A stretch of DNA of 64,000 nt from Oscillospiraceae bacterium (GTDB lineage: Bacteria; Bacillota; Clostridia; Oscillospirales; Oscillospiraceae): contig JAAWSV010000003.1 in the NCBI GenBank assembly GCA_022801715.1, positions 1-64,000 on the forward strand. Reading direction: 5' to 3'. The translations under genes were made by a program, and so were the position numbers. The notes beneath the pieces are model-generated. The model did no database searches. It had not been told where the DNA came from and saw only the letters and a program-made list of their open reading frames with translations. Below, piece after piece: positions 8,002 through 17,061 of this stretch. Each line of letters starts with the position of its first letter. The first letter of the stretch is position 1.

Positions 8002-9230
8002 TCCGCTCTCTGCGCCGGAAGTTTATCCTGATTGCCATGGCGTCCCTGTTTGGGACGATGGTGGTTCTCTGCACGGCCATTGGTATTGGCAATCACTGCA
8101 TCACCACCAGCCGCGCGGACCATGTGATCGCCCTTCTGCGGCAGAACGGCGGGAAATTTCTGCCGCCTAACCACCGCTCTGACCCCTCGAATTTTGATTT
8201 TCAGATCACCCCGGAGACTCCCTTCGAGACACGGTATTTCATTGTTGTACTTACTGCGGGAAGGGAAATCGAGTCCGTCAATTTGGACCATATTGCCGCA
8301 CTGGACCGTCGGACTGTGGTGGATACCATCGGTCAGATCATAGACACAGGGGCAAGGCAGGGATATGTAGACCGCTACCGCTTCGGCGTATTCCCAAATC
8401 AGGACGGGGGGAATACCATTATCGGATTAGATTGTTTTCTCCAACTCCAATCATCCAATAACCTGCTGCGTATCACAGCCGCCATATTTTTGAGCTGTGT
8501 CCTGATCGTTTTTGTTTTGCTGCTCTTTTTGTCCAAGCGGGCGATTCGGCCTTTTGTGGACAATCTGGAGCGGCAGCGGCGGTTTATCACCGACGCCTCC
8601 CACGAGTTAAAAACACCTCTGGCCATTTTGTCGGCGGATATAGGACTGCTGGAAGATACCTGCGGAGGGGACAAATGGCTGGAGAGTGCCCGCGCACAGA
8701 TCATCCGTTTGGATAAGCTGATCAAAAATCTGGTAGAGTTGGCTCGTACCGAGGAGACCATCAGGGAGGACACGGTAGCCTGCTTTTCCATCAGCGAGGT
8801 TGCCCAAGCCAATGTGGACGCATTTCAGCCATTGGCCGAAGCGGATCAAAAGACGCTTGCGGCGGAAATTGCTGAGGGAATCACCCTAAAAGGCGTGCAG
8901 GACAACTTTTTTCGCTTGTTTTCCATCCTGCTGGATAATGCAGTCAAGTACTGCGACCCGGAGGGGACCATTCGGTTTTCTGTGTCGCAGCGGGGGAGAA
9001 ACATTTATATTACGGTATCCAACCCCTGCGCCGGAATAAATACGGCACAGCTTCCTAGGTACTTTGACCGCTTTTACCGGGCGGATTCCTCCCGCGCCCG
9101 TTCCACCGGCGGGTACGGAATCGGTCTCTCCACCGCCAAGGCCATTGTCACCCGGCACAAGGGCCGCATTTCTAACCACTATGCGGATGGGGTGATCACC
9201 TTTACCGCTGTGATCCCGCAGATAGGCTGA
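7998..9230 (+). CDS. Sensor histidine kinase
   Basis: A 410-residue membrane kinase and cognate partner of the preceding response regulator. There are two membrane helices (about 10-31 and 157-178) around an extracytoplasmic sensor of roughly 125 residues that matches no family I recognise. HisKA with the phosphorylated His202 is in TDASHELKTPLA. HATPase_c shows the N box SILLDNAVKYCD and the G box GGYGIGLSTAKAI. There is almost no HAMP linker between the second helix and the H box. The ATG overlaps the regulator stop. The sensed signal is not visible; the neighbouring operon suggests phosphate, energy or envelope status. Confidence 0.92.
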   Translation: MIRSLRRKFILIAMASLFGTMVVLCTAIGIGNHCITTSRADHVIALLRQNGGKFLPPNHRSDPSNFDFQITPETPFETRYFIVVLTAGREIESVNLDHIAALDRRTVVDTIGQIIDTGARQGYVDRYRFGVFPNQDGGNTIIGLDCFLQLQSSNNLLRITAAIFLSCVLIVFVLLLFLSKRAIRPFVDNLERQRRFITDASHELKTPLAILSADIGLLEDTCGGDKWLESARAQIIRLDKLIKNLVELARTEETIREDTVACFSISEVAQANVDAFQPLAEADQKTLAAEIAEGITLKGVQDNFFRLFSILLDNAVKYCDPEGTIRFSVSQRGRNIYITVSNPCAGINTAQLPRYFDRFYRADSSRARSTGGYGIGLSTAKAIVTRHKGRISNHYADGVITFTAVIPQIG

Positions 9231-9259
9231 CCATGGGGCCGGAGGCGAGGGACAGCCTG

Positions 9260-9346
9260 AAAAAGCAGGGCTGTGACCTGCTACAGTCACAGCCCTGCAT
9301 ACATAAATGCTGGCAGCGGCGGCTCTCCACATGGAGGAGCCGCCGC
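9260..9346 (-). terminator. Double-hairpin terminator of the rqcH transcript
   Basis: Reading the minus strand after the rqcH stop, a GC hairpin GCGGCGGCTC/GAGCCGCCGC (9316-9346) comes first. A 13-bp hairpin GCAGGGCTGTGAC/GTCACAGCCCTGC (9265-9298) follows, and its outer edge is a run of five T on that strand (9260-9264). The second hairpin is a canonical intrinsic terminator. It also separates the convergent histidine kinase gene. Confidence 0.85.
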
Positions 9347-9352
9347 CCTGTG

Positions 9353-11128
9353 TTATTTCACTGCTAACTTCTTTACCAGTGCCCCGTCCGGATGGACGTA
9401 GGCGGTCTGGTAGGGGTCGTAGACCACCATACCCGGCCGGGCCCCGGCGGGCTTTTTCACGTTCTTCACAGGGGTATAGTCCACCGCCACCGTACCGCCC
9501 TCCCGGCCTTGGGAGAAATAGGCGGCCAGGGCGGCGGCCTGTTCCACGCTCTCCTGATCGGGAGGCGCGCCCTCGGTGCAGAGGATCACATGGGAGCCGT
9601 GGATCTTCTGGGTGTGAAACCAGATGTCCCGCTTGTCCGCGCCCTTCACCAAGAGGTCATTCTGGGTGTTGCTCCGGCCCACTAAAATCCGCAGGCCGGC
9701 GGAGGAGCGAAACTCCCGGGGTCGGGCGGCAGGGCGCTTGGTCTCCTTTTTCCCGGTGCCCCGGCCCTTCAGATAGCCGCCGGCGCGCAGCTCGGAGCGG
9801 ATGTCGTTGAAGTCCTGCTCCAGCTCCGCCCGGCCCAGCTCATCCAAGACGCTGCTTAGGTACAAAAGTTCCAGCCGGCCCTTCTCAATCTGCTCGGTGA
9901 GCACCCGCTCCGCCGTCTTGGCCTTGGCGTACTGCTTGAAGTATTTGGCGGCGTTCTGCTGAGGGGTCAGCAGGGGGTCCAAGGGGATGGAGAGGATGGG
10001 ACATCCCTCCTCGTAGTAGTTCTCCGCCTCCAAGCGGGGGGCGCCCTTCTCCATGCGGTAGAGGTTGGCGGTGATCAGCTCCCCGCAGATCCGCAGCCGC
10101 TCCCGGTCCCGTGTCCTCTCCAAATCCGCCTCCTGGGCGGAGAGCTTCCGGGCCGCCCGGTCCCGGGCGGTGGAGGCGGTTTTCAGCAGATCCTGTCCCT
10201 TCTGGCGCACCCGGTCCTGCCGCTCCCGCTCCTCATAAAAGGCGTCCAGCAGAAGGGAGAAGGAGGGGCGGACAACCTCGGCCTCCGTCGGGCCATACTG
10301 GGTGATGGGCAAATAGGAGAAGTCCGCCGGCCTGCCGTCCCGCAGGACGAGGGAGGGGGTGAAGCGGCCCTCCCGCACGTTCTCCTGCCACCGGAAAAAC
10401 ACACGGAGGAAGCTCTCCTGCCCCGGTTCGCCCAGTGTTCCAAGGGTGGGCTCGGCGCTGCCGAAGCTCTGGAAGGCCAGCTCCCGGCAGACAAGGGGGG
10501 ACAGGGCAGTGAAGCGGTCCAGCAGAAACTGGCTGACCGTGCGCTCGAAGTCCCCGACCCGGAGCATGGCCGTCAGCTCCTCCGCGGTGACACTGAGGGG
10601 GTCCGCCTTCTCCGGCATGGCTGGCGGATGGTAGAACATCCCCGGCAGGACCATCCGCGGCGGCGCCCCTTGGGGGGAGGGCTGGCGGCCTGCCCGGTCA
10701 ATCTCGTTGACATGGCGCAGGGCGTCCAAAATGCGGCCCTCGCCGTCCAGAAGAATCAGATTGGAGCGGTGGCTGATGCACTCCAGCACCAGCTTTTTGG
10801 TGGAGGACACCCCCAGCTCATCCATGGCCCGGATGGTGAGCACCGCTACACGGTCCAGTCCGGCCTGCTCCACGGCCTCGATATAGCCGCCGCTGAGGTG
10901 CTTGCGCAGGAGCATACAGAACATGGGCGGCGCGGCGGGGTTCTCCCGGGCGAGGGCGGTGAAGTGGATACGGGGAGCCGCCCCGGCGCTGAGGAGGAGC
11001 TTCCGATTCCCCCGCAGGGTCAAAATCACCTGCTCCTTGGCGGGCTGCTGGATCTTCTCGATCCGAGCCCCTGCCGCGCTCTGGAGCTCGGCGAGGACGG
11101 CTTTTAAGGCAATGGCGTCTAAGGGCAT
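9353..11128 (-). CDS. rqcH: Ribosome quality control protein RqcH (NFACT family)
   Basis: A 591-residue NFACT protein that binds obstructed 50S subunits and adds C-terminal alanine tails to stalled peptides. The order is an NFACT-N domain (1-200, MPLDAIALKAVLAELQ and CISHRSNLILLDGEGRILDA), helix-hairpin-helix and long coiled-coil arms (about 270-430, EAENYYEEGCPILSIPLDPL) and the C-terminal NFACT-R domain with GRSNTQNDLL and DIWFHTQKIHGSHVIL. These genes are often mis-annotated as fibronectin-binding proteins. The start is chosen by GGAGGAGACACC before the ATG at 11128, overlapping the upstream mrnC gene by 10 bases. With tmRNA/SmpB at 0-2 kb the window carries both rescue pathways. Confidence 0.94.
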   Translation of the reverse strand: MPLDAIALKAVLAELQSAAGARIEKIQQPAKEQVILTLRGNRKLLLSAGAAPRIHFTALARENPAAPPMFCMLLRKHLSGGYIEAVEQAGLDRVAVLTIRAMDELGVSSTKKLVLECISHRSNLILLDGEGRILDALRHVNEIDRAGRQPSPQGAPPRMVLPGMFYHPPAMPEKADPLSVTAEELTAMLRVGDFERTVSQFLLDRFTALSPLVCRELAFQSFGSAEPTLGTLGEPGQESFLRVFFRWQENVREGRFTPSLVLRDGRPADFSYLPITQYGPTEAEVVRPSFSLLLDAFYEERERQDRVRQKGQDLLKTASTARDRAARKLSAQEADLERTRDRERLRICGELITANLYRMEKGAPRLEAENYYEEGCPILSIPLDPLLTPQQNAAKYFKQYAKAKTAERVLTEQIEKGRLELLYLSSVLDELGRAELEQDFNDIRSELRAGGYLKGRGTGKKETKRPAARPREFRSSAGLRILVGRSNTQNDLLVKGADKRDIWFHTQKIHGSHVILCTEGAPPDQESVEQAAALAAYFSQGREGGTVAVDYTPVKNVKKPAGARPGMVVYDPYQTAYVHPDGALVKKLAVK

Positions 11129-11532
11129 GGTGTCTCCTCCATCATGGCGCAGAACAGTTGGTTGATCCGGTCGGTCTGACCGGTGAGGTACAGGTGGCCG
11201 AGAAGGCACTCCAAGGCGGTGGCCCGCAGGTACTCGCTCCGGCTGGCGCTGTGGGGGATGGTGTGCACATGGGCGTTGCGCCCCCGCTTGAACACGTGCA
11301 GCTCCTCCTCGGTGAGCAGGGGAAGGATCCTCTCCGCCCGTTGGGACTGGGCCTCCGCCCGCACCAGCTCCACGGCGGAGCGGTGGAGCCCCTTGCCGGT
11401 GGCCCGGCCTTGGGCACAGAGATAGGAGCGGACCAGCAGCTCATACACCGCGTCCCCCAAGTGGGCCAGACCAATGCTGCTGATGCCCCGCAGCGTATCC
11501 TCCGGCAGGCGGAGGTGGAAGTAATTTTCCAT
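11119..11532 (-). CDS. mrnC: Mini-ribonuclease 3
   Basis: A 137-residue RNase III-like enzyme that lacks the dsRNA-binding domain and matures 23S rRNA ends in Gram-positive bacteria. The catalytic signature is LAHLGDAVYELLVR (Asp27 and following acidic residues), then the RGRNAH loop and the C-terminal catalytic ATALECLLGHLYL (Glu). Length and motifs are typical. AAGGAGAACCT precedes the ATG. It overlaps rqcH downstream on the same transcript. The intergenic stretch 11533-11801 upstream holds only a terminator and no convincing gene. Confidence 0.94.
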   Translation of the reverse strand: MENYFHLRLPEDTLRGISSIGLAHLGDAVYELLVRSYLCAQGRATGKGLHRSAVELVRAEAQSQRAERILPLLTEEELHVFKRGRNAHVHTIPHSASRSEYLRATALECLLGHLYLTGQTDRINQLFCAMMEETPCP

Positions 11533-11751
11533 AGGTTCTCCTTATATATTGGGTGGTTTCACTATGGCATTATACCGGAAACAGGAAAAAAGTCAATGCG
11601 TCCCCGCTTGAAGGAGCAGGGATGCCATGATAATATGGGGGCATTCTGCCCATCTTCCGGAGCTTGACGACGGGTTTTTCGACAGCTTTTGAAACGGAAG
11701 AGACGACCCGGCAGAGCCGGAGGCGGGATTTCGTGGGGTAAAATGGGCTGG

Positions 11752-11785
11752 AAAAACAAAATTGGGGGCTGCAAAAGCAGCCCCC
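11752..11785 (-). terminator. Terminator of the threonine aldolase gene
   Basis: On the minus strand GGGGGCTGC-TTTT-GCAGCCCCC (11764-11785) is followed by AATTTTGTTTTT. It is a textbook intrinsic terminator 16 bases after the stop codon. Confidence 0.9.
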
Positions 11786-11801
11786 TAAAACACGCTCGGC
11801 C

Positions 11802-12824
11802 TTACAGCTGACCCAAAATGTGGATCAGCTGCTCCACCTCCTCGGGCTTGGTGGCCCAAGAGGTGACAAAGCGGATGCACACCCGGTTGTTGTTCATCGG
11901 CTCGATAATTTCAAAGTCGCACTGTTCCCGCAGCTTCGCCGCGTCGCTGGCGGCGAGGATGGGGAAGATCTGGTTGGTGGTGGAGTCCGACAGCACCGAG
12001 ATGCCAAGATCCGCCAGACCCTGGCGGAGGCGGTCCGCCATCATGTTGGCGTGGCGGGCCAGACGCAGATACAGCCCGTCCCGCAGCACCGTCTCGTACT
12101 GGACACCTAAGAGGCGGCCCTTGGCCAGCACCGCTCCCTGCTGCTTCATGGCATAGCGGAAGCCCTCCTGCAGTGCTGCGTTTGTTACCACCAGCGCCTC
12201 GCCGAAGAGCAGGCCATTCTTAGTGCCGCCAATGGTGAAGGCGTCGCAGATTCGGGCGTAGTCCGGAAAGCTCAGATCCGAGCCCACCGCGGTAATGGCG
12301 GAGCCCAAGCGGGCACCGTCGCAGTAGAGGAGCAGGTCCCGGTCCTCGCAGAGGCTGTGGAGGGCCTCCAGCTCAGCGCGGCTGTACACCGTGCCCAGCT
12401 CCGTGGCGTTGGAGAGGAACACCAAGCGGGGGACCACAGCCTGCTCGGAGTTGTTCTGGTCCAGCACCTTCTCGATCATGTCAGTGGTGAGCTTCCCGTC
12501 AGGGCAGGGGCAGGAGAGGATCTTGTGGCCGTTGTGCTCAATAGCCCCCACCTCGTGAACATTGATATGGCCGCAGTCCGGGGAGATCACCGCCTCGTAG
12601 GGGCGCAGGAAAGCCCCGATGGCCACCTTGTTCACCTGCGTGCCCCCGGGGAGGAAGTGGACGCCGGCCTCCGGGGCGCGGCAGAGCTCCCGGATGCGGT
12701 CCGCCGCCCGGCGGCAGTAGTCGTCGTGTCCGTAGCCGGGGGTTTTGATCAGGTTGGTGTCACACAGCGCCGACAAAATCTCCGGGTGGGCGCCCTCGCT
12801 GTAGTCATTGCGGAAATATAGCAT
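11802..12824 (-). CDS. Low-specificity L-threonine aldolase family enzyme
   Basis: A 340-residue fold-type I PLP enzyme of the beta-eliminating lyase family. It cleaves L-threonine or allo-threonine to glycine and acetaldehyde. MLYFRNDYSEGAHPEILSAL is the N-terminal signature, GGTQVNKVAI and CGHINVHEVGAIE form the cofactor pocket, YCDGARLGSA holds the PLP Asp, and the Schiff-base Lys is in TIGGTKNG. GGAGGAACAGT sets the ATG at 12824; an upstream in-frame extension is Arg/Pro-rich shadow sequence. It may be read with the upstream membrane protein gene, 64 bases away. Confidence 0.92.
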   Translation of the reverse strand: MLYFRNDYSEGAHPEILSALCDTNLIKTPGYGHDDYCRRAADRIRELCRAPEAGVHFLPGGTQVNKVAIGAFLRPYEAVISPDCGHINVHEVGAIEHNGHKILSCPCPDGKLTTDMIEKVLDQNNSEQAVVPRLVFLSNATELGTVYSRAELEALHSLCEDRDLLLYCDGARLGSAITAVGSDLSFPDYARICDAFTIGGTKNGLLFGEALVVTNAALQEGFRYAMKQQGAVLAKGRLLGVQYETVLRDGLYLRLARHANMMADRLRQGLADLGISVLSDSTTNQIFPILAASDAAKLREQCDFEIIEPMNNNRVCIRFVTSWATKPEEVEQLIHILGQL

Positions 12825-12888
12825 ACTGTTCCTCCATGTTCCGCCCGCCGCCTCCGGCGGCTGGGCGCATTTGACGCGGGGTAGGGTA

Positions 12889-14208
12889 TCAGAGCTGGTC
12901 CTGCAGGGCCTTCTTGGCCTTCTCCGCCCGGAGGGCCGCGCCGATGGGGCCGATGCTGGCAAAGACGCCTAAAAACAGGCCGATAACCAGATCAAACACA
13001 AAGTCGGGCCACAGCTCCAAGGTATCCATCATACTGCCGAAGTTCTTGAGCACATAGCCGATGGTGGCCCGGCCGGGGTGGCCCTCACTGAGGGCGTCGG
13101 CAATGACCCAAGAGAGTGCCACACAGTTGGAGAGGACGATCACCGCCACAGCGGTCAGGGTGCTGAGAATCACGCCGGTGCGGCCCAAGCCGCCGGCCAG
13201 CTTCTCATAGGACTTCATCGCCAAAAATACCGCCAAATAGCCGGCCAGACCCGCGATGTACCCCGCCCGGTAGAGCACCACCCACAGAATGCCGCCGATA
13301 GCTGCACCGCCGATGGCACCTAAGAGGCCCAAACCGTGGTTGATAGGGGCGTCCACCTCTCCCACCGCTGGGGCGGCGGACGGATCGCGGACCACCTTGT
13401 CTATCATAGGGAGGAAGTTCTTGGTAAAATCGTCAGCGTTGGAGATGTCAGAGGGGGAGGCGTAGGTGCTCACCGGACCGCCGCCGACGGAGTAGGAGGC
13501 GTTCAGGGGATTGTCGGAGAGAGGGACAGTGACACCGCTGCCGTCGCTGGAGAGGACCTGTCCGGTATAGGGGGCGGCAGTTTCCGGGACCTCCGGATTC
13601 CGGCGGAAGGCCAAGAAGAAAAACAGCAGGGCGGCGGCGCCAAAGACCACGGTGAGTACGGTGAGAATCACGCCGTCGTTGGCCCCCTTGGGCTGGTAGG
13701 TGGCATCTAAATAGTAGTCACCGACATAGTCAGAGAAGTTTTCCGTGTTGAGAACGTCCTCATCATAGAAGTAGTTGAAGTACTCGATGGCCATATCCCG
13801 CAGGTCCCTGTCGATCTTCATGGGGTAGCCATAGAGGGCGGTGTAGCCGGGAGAGGCGTCCCAGCCCTCATCGGAGAAGGTGAAGTCGTAAATGTCCCGG
13901 CAGTCCTCAAACTGCTGGTTGGACATGCAGACGATGTAGGGGAAGATCCCATAGTCGTTGTTGTCGATGGCGAAGTAGCAGCCGTGATTCTCCCCCAAGG
14001 TGAAGGTGGCGAAGGAGTCGGAGAGCAGATTGAAGCCCAGAACCTGCCGCTGTTCGGTGCCGTCGTAGGGGTCAAAGTAGGGGGCGTCATCGGAGCGTGC
14101 GCCAAGGGCCTCCGCGGCGTCAAAGCCCATCAGGCAGGCAATGACCAGCAGGATCACTGCCAAGACGCCGAAGAGGACGCGCACTTTTGTGGAGATCGGT
14201 TTTTTCAT
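12889..14208 (-). CDS. Multi-helix membrane protein of unknown function
   Basis: A 439-residue protein that I do not recognise. A first membrane helix or uncleaved signal (about 11-31) is followed by an acidic, aromatic-rich extracytoplasmic domain (32-178) with many Asp and Tyr residues (DNNDYGIFPY, YFNYFYDEDVL). A second helix (about 180-202), a polar loop (203-290) and a C-terminal bundle of about five helices (292-425, GLLGAIGGAAIGGILWVV onward) follow. The C terminus is lysine-rich. GGAGGAACCTGACC precedes the ATG. There is no lipobox or catalytic motif. It is 64 bases upstream of the threonine aldolase gene on the same strand, but nothing indicates a shared role. Confidence 0.7.
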   Translation of the reverse strand: MKKPISTKVRVLFGVLAVILLVIACLMGFDAAEALGARSDDAPYFDPYDGTEQRQVLGFNLLSDSFATFTLGENHGCYFAIDNNDYGIFPYIVCMSNQQFEDCRDIYDFTFSDEGWDASPGYTALYGYPMKIDRDLRDMAIEYFNYFYDEDVLNTENFSDYVGDYYLDATYQPKGANDGVILTVLTVVFGAAALLFFFLAFRRNPEVPETAAPYTGQVLSSDGSGVTVPLSDNPLNASYSVGGGPVSTYASPSDISNADDFTKNFLPMIDKVVRDPSAAPAVGEVDAPINHGLGLLGAIGGAAIGGILWVVLYRAGYIAGLAGYLAVFLAMKSYEKLAGGLGRTGVILSTLTAVAVIVLSNCVALSWVIADALSEGHPGRATIGYVLKNFGSMMDTLELWPDFVFDLVIGLFLGVFASIGPIGAALRAEKAKKALQDQL

Positions 14209-14365
14209 GGTCAGGTTCCTCCTTTGGATTCAGCGGGCCGAAGGGAGGTCCGCCACATAACACACTAACAATGTAGCATACAGGAGGAAAAAAGTAAAGT
14301 GAGCGCCGCGAATTTCCCGGGAAGGATTTTGCCGGAATCTTCCTACAGGGATTTCGTTTTTCGCC

Positions 14366-14394
14366 TTGACCGCCGGGGTGAAATAGCTTACAAT
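14366..14394 (+). promoter_or_regulatory. Promoter of pcrA
   Basis: TTGACC (14366-14371), 17-base spacer, TACAAT (14389-14394). The start point would be near 14401, leaving a roughly 110-base leader with a strong hairpin before the helicase start codon. Confidence 0.75.
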
Positions 14395-14414
14395 AGAGCG
14401 AACAAAAACGAATA

Positions 14415-14479
14415 CAGGCGGATAGATTCGCCTCAGCATGGCAAAAACCATCCGTTTTTAACATGCTGAGGTCCGCCTG
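14415..14479 (+). promoter_or_regulatory. Long leader hairpin upstream of pcrA
   Basis: The outer stem CAGGCGGA (14415-14422) pairs with TCCGCCTG (14472-14479). The inner stem CCTCAGCATG pairs with CATGCTGAGG immediately adjacent. One eight-base bulge on the 5' side and a 21-base A/T-rich loop complete it. Eighteen paired positions without mismatch make this far stronger than expected by chance. The following CTTTTG is a weak T run, so it could be an attenuator, an RNA stability element or a protein-binding site. Confidence 0.6.
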
Positions 14480-14509
14480 CTTTTGCGGGAGACACAGAAG
14501 GAGAGAACT

Positions 14510-16951
14510 ATGACAACAGACTTTGTCCAGCGGTACGCCGCCGCCCGGCGGGCCGTGATTTCCCAGCGGTACCGGTACTTAAATCCACAGCAGCGCCAAG
14601 CGGTGCTGACCACTCAGGGGCCGCTGCTGCTGCTGGCCGGGGCGGGCAGCGGCAAGACCACCGTGCTTATCAACCGGGTGGATAACCTCCTGACCTTCGG
14701 TCAAGGCAGCGACAGCGACGCGGTCCCTGACTGGGCAGGGGAGGAGGACCTGCGCTTTTTAGAGGCCTTCCCCCATGCCCCCTCCCCGGAGGACTGGCAG
14801 CGTGCCCGGCGGCTCTGCGCGGTCAACCCGCCCCGCCCCTGGGAGATCATCGCCATCACCTTCACCAACAAGGCCGCCGGGGAGCTGAAGGAGCGGCTGG
14901 GCCGCACCTGCGGTGCCGCCGCCAATGACATCTGGGCCGCCACCTTCCACTCCGCCTGTGTGCGCATCCTCCGCCGGAACATGGAGGACCTGGGGGAGGG
15001 GTTCAGCAACTCCTTCACCATCTACGACACCGATGATAGCCGCCGGGTGGTGAAGGATGTATTGCGGGACCTGAATTTAGAGGAGAAGGAGTTCCCCCTG
15101 CGCACGGTACTCTCCATCATCAGCGCCAGTAAGGACCAAGGGGAGTCCATCGACGACTTTGCCCGCCGTGTGAATGCCTCCGACGACTGGCGCATGGCCC
15201 GGATTGTCAAGATATACACCGCCTACGACCAGCGTCTCCGTTCCGCCAACGCCTTGGACTTCGACGATCTGATCCTCCACACCGTCCACCTGCTCCAGCG
15301 CAACGCGGCGGTGCGGGAGTACTATCAGAGAAAGTTCCGCTACGTGCTCATCGACGAGTATCAGGATACCAACCACCTCCAGTACCTGTTCTCCAGCCTC
15401 TTGGCCGGGGAGCAGGGGAACCTCTGCGTGGTGGGGGACGACGACCAGAGCATCTACCGCTTCCGGGGCGCCAACATCGAGAATATCCTCAGCTTTGAGA
15501 GCCAGTACAAAAACGCCCGGACCATCCGCTTGGAGCAGAACTACCGCTCCACCCAGAATATCTTGGACGCGGCCAATGCCGTCATCGGCAACAATGTGGG
15601 CCGGAAGGGCAAGAAGCTCTGGACGGAGAACGGCACCGGGGAGCGGGTGCAGATCAAGACCGTGTTCTCTGAGAGCGACGAGGCCAACTTCATCGCCTCC
15701 TCCCTGATGGCCGACTACACCCGGGGGGGCAACTGGCGGGACAGCGCCATCCTCTACCGGATGAACGCCCAGTCCAACGCCATTGAGATGGCCTTGAGGC
15801 GCAACGGCATCCCCTACAAGGTGGTGGGGGGTATGAAGTTCTTCGACCGGGCGGAGGTGAAGGATATGCTCTCCTACCTCTGCCTGATCGCCAACAGTGC
15901 CGACGATTTGCGCCTCCAGCGGGTGATCAACGTCCCCGCCCGGGGCATCGGGAACACCACCGTTGAGAAGGTCCGTCAGCTGGCCGCGGAGCAGGGCCTG
16001 CCCATGTACGACATCCTCCAGGACGCGGAGGGCTACGCCGACCTCCGCCGCTCGGCGGGGAAGCTGCGCCAGTTTGTGCGGATGATCGAGAGCCTCACCG
16101 ACCTCTCTGAGGAGATGCCCCTGCCGGAGTTCTACGACTTAGTCTGTGACCGCTCGGGCTACACCGCCGCCCTTCAAGCCCGGGGGGACATGGAGAGCCG
16201 CGGCCGCTTAGAGAACATCCAGGAGCTCCGCTCCAGCATTGTCAATTTCTTGGAGAGTGAGCCGGAGGACGACTCCTTGGCCGGTTTTTTGGATACCGTG
16301 GCCCTCTACACCGACTTGGACAGCACCGCCGACAGCGACAACGCCGTAACCATGATGACCATGCACAGCGCCAAGGGCTTGGAGTTTCCCAACGTCTATG
16401 TGGTAGGCATGGAGGAGGGCCTCTTTCCCAGCAGCCGGGCCATCGGCGAGAGCGAGGAGATGGAGGAGGAGCGGCGGCTGTGCTACGTGGCCATGACCCG
16501 TGCCAAGGAGCACTTGGTGATGACCAACGCCCGCCAGCGGATGCTCTACGGCCGCACCACCAGCAATATGCCCTCCCGCTTTTTGGAGGAGGTTCCCTCG
16601 GCCAACAGCGAGTGGCAGGGAAAGCAGGGGAGCGCCATGGGGGCCTTCGGCGACCGGACCGGTGTCGAGGGGGGCAGCTACGTCTGGAGTGCCCCCACCC
16701 GCCGCGCCGCCGGTACGCCTGCCCCTGACCGGGGCTACAGCGCCCCCCGCCCGTCCTCCCCATCCTCCCCCACAGCGGACCTTTTGCAGATTACCCAAGG
16801 GGACACTGTCCGGCACAAGACCTTCGGCAAGGGGATGGTCCTCTCCATACGCAAAATGGGCAACGATGCCCTCATCGAGGTGGCCTTCGAGGAAGTAGGC
16901 ACAAAGAAGCTGATGCTGCGGGCAGCAGGACCGCATATGACAAAGATTTGA
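14510..16951 (+). CDS. pcrA: UvrD/PcrA-type superfamily 1 DNA helicase
   Basis: An 813-residue ATP-dependent 3'-5' helicase for DNA repair and plasmid or replication-fork processing. Walker A LAGAGSGKTT lies at about residues 42-51, Ia ITFTNKAAGELKERL, Walker B VLIDEYQDTN, motif III VVGDDDQSIYRFRGA, IV LEQNYRSTQNIL, V TMHSAKGLEFPNVYVVGMEEGLFP and VI RRLCYVAMTRAKEHL. Between Walker A and Ia there is an acidic insert of about 40 residues (SDSDAVPDWAGEED). The C terminus (DTVRHKTFGKGMVLSI) is the Tudor-like RNA polymerase contact domain of PcrA. AAGGAGAGAACT sets the ATG. It is a single gene behind its own promoter and hairpin leader. Confidence 0.95.
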   Translation: MTTDFVQRYAAARRAVISQRYRYLNPQQRQAVLTTQGPLLLLAGAGSGKTTVLINRVDNLLTFGQGSDSDAVPDWAGEEDLRFLEAFPHAPSPEDWQRARRLCAVNPPRPWEIIAITFTNKAAGELKERLGRTCGAAANDIWAATFHSACVRILRRNMEDLGEGFSNSFTIYDTDDSRRVVKDVLRDLNLEEKEFPLRTVLSIISASKDQGESIDDFARRVNASDDWRMARIVKIYTAYDQRLRSANALDFDDLILHTVHLLQRNAAVREYYQRKFRYVLIDEYQDTNHLQYLFSSLLAGEQGNLCVVGDDDQSIYRFRGANIENILSFESQYKNARTIRLEQNYRSTQNILDAANAVIGNNVGRKGKKLWTENGTGERVQIKTVFSESDEANFIASSLMADYTRGGNWRDSAILYRMNAQSNAIEMALRRNGIPYKVVGGMKFFDRAEVKDMLSYLCLIANSADDLRLQRVINVPARGIGNTTVEKVRQLAAEQGLPMYDILQDAEGYADLRRSAGKLRQFVRMIESLTDLSEEMPLPEFYDLVCDRSGYTAALQARGDMESRGRLENIQELRSSIVNFLESEPEDDSLAGFLDTVALYTDLDSTADSDNAVTMMTMHSAKGLEFPNVYVVGMEEGLFPSSRAIGESEEMEEERRLCYVAMTRAKEHLVMTNARQRMLYGRTTSNMPSRFLEEVPSANSEWQGKQGSAMGAFGDRTGVEGGSYVWSAPTRRAAGTPAPDRGYSAPRPSSPSSPTADLLQITQGDTVRHKTFGKGMVLSIRKMGNDALIEVAFEEVGTKKLMLRAAGPHMTKI

Positions 16952-16956
16952 TTCCA

Positions 16957-17045
16957 TTAGGAATTAGGAGTTAGGGATGAGGAGTTATCCGAAAAAGGCA
17001 GCCTGTTCCTCTCTCCTAAAATTCCTAATTCCTCAGTCCTAATTT
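16957..17045. repeat. Interspersed repeat, copy 1 (TTAGGAATTAGGA family)
   Basis: An 89-base element with loosely inverted ends. The left arm begins TTAGGAATTAGGAGTTA, and the right arm ends CCTAATTCCTCAGTCCTAAT. The central part reads GAAAAAGGCAGCCTGTT. It aligns along its whole length with copy 2 at 18616-18705. It fills the gap between pcrA and the MBL gene. Confidence 0.8.
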
Positions 17046-17061
17046 GAAACAGGGGGGCTCT

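Noticed and set aside
11562..11774. Possible 70-residue gene upstream of mrnC
   Set aside because: No ribosome site, it runs through a terminator, and the product is Pro/Arg-rich without pattern.
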